Below, one piece after another: positions 5,897 through 6,545 of a stretch of DNA of 6,545 nt. Under the pieces are notes generated by a model. That model made no database searches and was not told where the DNA came from. It saw nothing but the letters and a program-made list of their open reading frames with translations. The stretch's first letter is position 1. Every line of letters starts with the position of its first letter. Location of the stretch: positions 1-6,545 of the forward strand of contig CANHGA010000118.1 of NCBI GenBank assembly GCA_947460085.1, given 5' to 3'. The translations under genes and the position numbers were made by a program. The DNA is from Synechococcaceae cyanobacterium (GTDB lineage: Bacteria > Cyanobacteriota > Cyanobacteriia > PCC-6307 > Cyanobiaceae).

Positions 5897-6053
5897 GGCC
5901 TATGGATCTCGAGTGTCTGGGCTGGTGATGGAAAACCCCTCGCCGCCTTCCTTTGGTCTAGCGAGATCCCTTAAAGGCTGCCGTTTGTTTGATCTTGGCC
6001 TTGTCTATTTGCTTCGACGTGCTGCACATTGCACAATCTTTTCTGGGCTCCAT

Positions 6054-6082
6054 AAAAAAAACCGCCCCAAGTTGGGGCGGTT
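6054..6082 (-). terminator. Rho-independent terminator
   Basis: AACCGCCCCAA (6060-6070) and TTGGGGCGGTT (6072-6082) are perfect complements, giving a GC-rich stem of about nine to ten pairs with a tight loop. Eight A residues on the plus strand (6054-6061) become a U-run on the minus-strand transcript directly after the stem. Orientation and position show that it ends the minus-strand transcript carrying the genes at 6142-6243 and 6384-6545, about 60 nt past the last stop. Confidence 0.93.
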
Positions 6083-6141
6083 AGAAGGCCTAGCTGGAGG
6101 GTCCAGCGGGAAGGCCTAGTTGGAAGGCTTGGGATCAGTGG

Positions 6142-6243
6142 TTAAAAGATCTCAGCCTTGGGGTTTTGCACACTGGCGAGCTGGGCCTGGCGCAGCCTTT
6201 CGGCCTTGAGGATTTGCTCGCGGATCAGGGCTAGGGGATTCAT
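6142..6243 (-). CDS. Very small protein (33 aa) before a terminator
   Basis: The proposed product has 33 residues, starting MNPLALIREQILKAE and ending NPKAEIF, mostly one amphipathic helix with R, K, Q and E on one face. The ATG at 6241-6243 has a GAGG Shine-Dalgarno six bases upstream, the best ribosome binding site in the window. The frame is open further up to an ATG at 6385-6387 that overlaps the previous stop as ATGA, which would give 81 residues. The upper 48 codons use many A/T-ending codons (ACA, TCA, GTA, CCT), whereas the last 33 use the GCC/CTG/CGC/CTC pattern of the surrounding genes, so I prefer the short form. The terminator lies shortly downstream. The family is unknown. It could instead be untranslated 3' sequence of the upstream transcript. 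Confidence 0.5.
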   Translation of the reverse strand: MNPLALIREQILKAERLRQAQLASVQNPKAEIF

Positions 6244-6383
6244 GACGTGCCTCACGTGCGGCAGCCCCGTTCCCTGCTGCCAAGGCTTGCGTCCCAGATG
6301 GGATGAACGTACTGAAATGGTAGCGAAAGCTACAGGCTCTGGTGTGTTTTGTGATACCAATTTTTGTGTCGGGGCCCGTTGGG

Positions 6384-6545
6384 TCATGGTTTGCCTTGAT
6401 GGCCCCCCTGTTGGAGCTGGCTGGTCTTGATCTGGGTGTGCTTAATCGGGGCTGGCTGGCCATGGGCCTGCTGGGTTTGCAGGCGAATGCGGGCGAGCAG
6501 CTCGGCCACGCTGGGCCCATCCACCGGTAGTTGGCTGAGTAGCTG
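6384..6545 (-). CDS. C-terminal fragment of an unidentified protein
   Basis: A minus-strand frame enters from the right edge and ends at a TGA (6384-6386), giving the last 53 residues of a protein. It starts QLLSQLPVDGPSVAELLARI (visible residues 1-20), a probable helix after a Pro/Asp/Gly turn. It continues with RLQTQQAHGQ (21-30) and ends as a polar, Gln/His-rich, probably disordered tail (TSQLQQGGHQGKP). GC-biased codon choice supports it as coding. Too little is present to name a family. Its stop overlaps an upstream in-frame ATG (ATGA) of the following small gene's longer alternative. Confidence 0.6.
   Translation of the reverse strand, partial: QLLSQLPVDGPSVAELLARIRLQTQQAHGQPAPIKHTQIKTSQLQQGGHQGKP

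Noticed and set aside
5895..6119. Plus-strand open frame of 74 codons
   Set aside because: It reads straight through the terminator stem and A-run, has no homologous features and overlaps no promoter signals.

Overview
The window reads as GC-rich chromosomal DNA from a cyanobacterium, most likely of the Synechococcus/Cyanobium type. The reasons are the arsenosugar gene pair in its short cyanobacterial form, a small conserved-looking protein of a kind I associate with picocyanobacteria, tight gene packing, and starts that mostly lack strong Shine-Dalgarno sequences. The taxon is an inference; there is no rRNA or other marker here.

Layout. Positions 1-2392 hold five genes on the minus strand. 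In transcription order they are an NADPH-dependent FMN reductase family protein (1877-2392), a pirin (1167-1877, start overlapping the reductase stop by one base), a four-helix membrane protein (690-1082), a small hypothetical protein (369-599) and a secreted SgcJ/EcaC-type NTF2-fold protein cut off by the left edge (1-399). From 2470 a plus-strand cluster diverges from the reductase: arsS (radical SAM, 2470-3414), arsM (arsenite methyltransferase, 3443-4507) and an exported protein of unknown function whose TTG start overlaps the arsM stop (4501-5100). A small hypothetical gene (5177-5464, plus) then converges on another (5516-5896, minus). Three tandem 17-bp units lie at their junction. At the right edge the minus strand carries the 3' end of a gene entering from outside (6384-6545), a short gene of about 33 codons (6142-6243) and a clear Rho-independent terminator (6054-6082).

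How the genes work together. ArsM should methylate As(III) to dimethylarsenical. ArsS should then join that product to a 5'-deoxyadenosyl group from SAM, the first committed step to arsenosugars. No arsR, arsenite pump or arsenate reductase is visible in the window. The divergent flavin reductase-pirin pair looks like a redox or stress unit; a link to arsenic is only positional. The exported protein behind arsM is the main unknown that could belong to the arsenic pathway.

Positions 5897-6053 contain no gene I can support. No tRNA, rRNA, CRISPR array, insertion sequence or prophage gene was seen.
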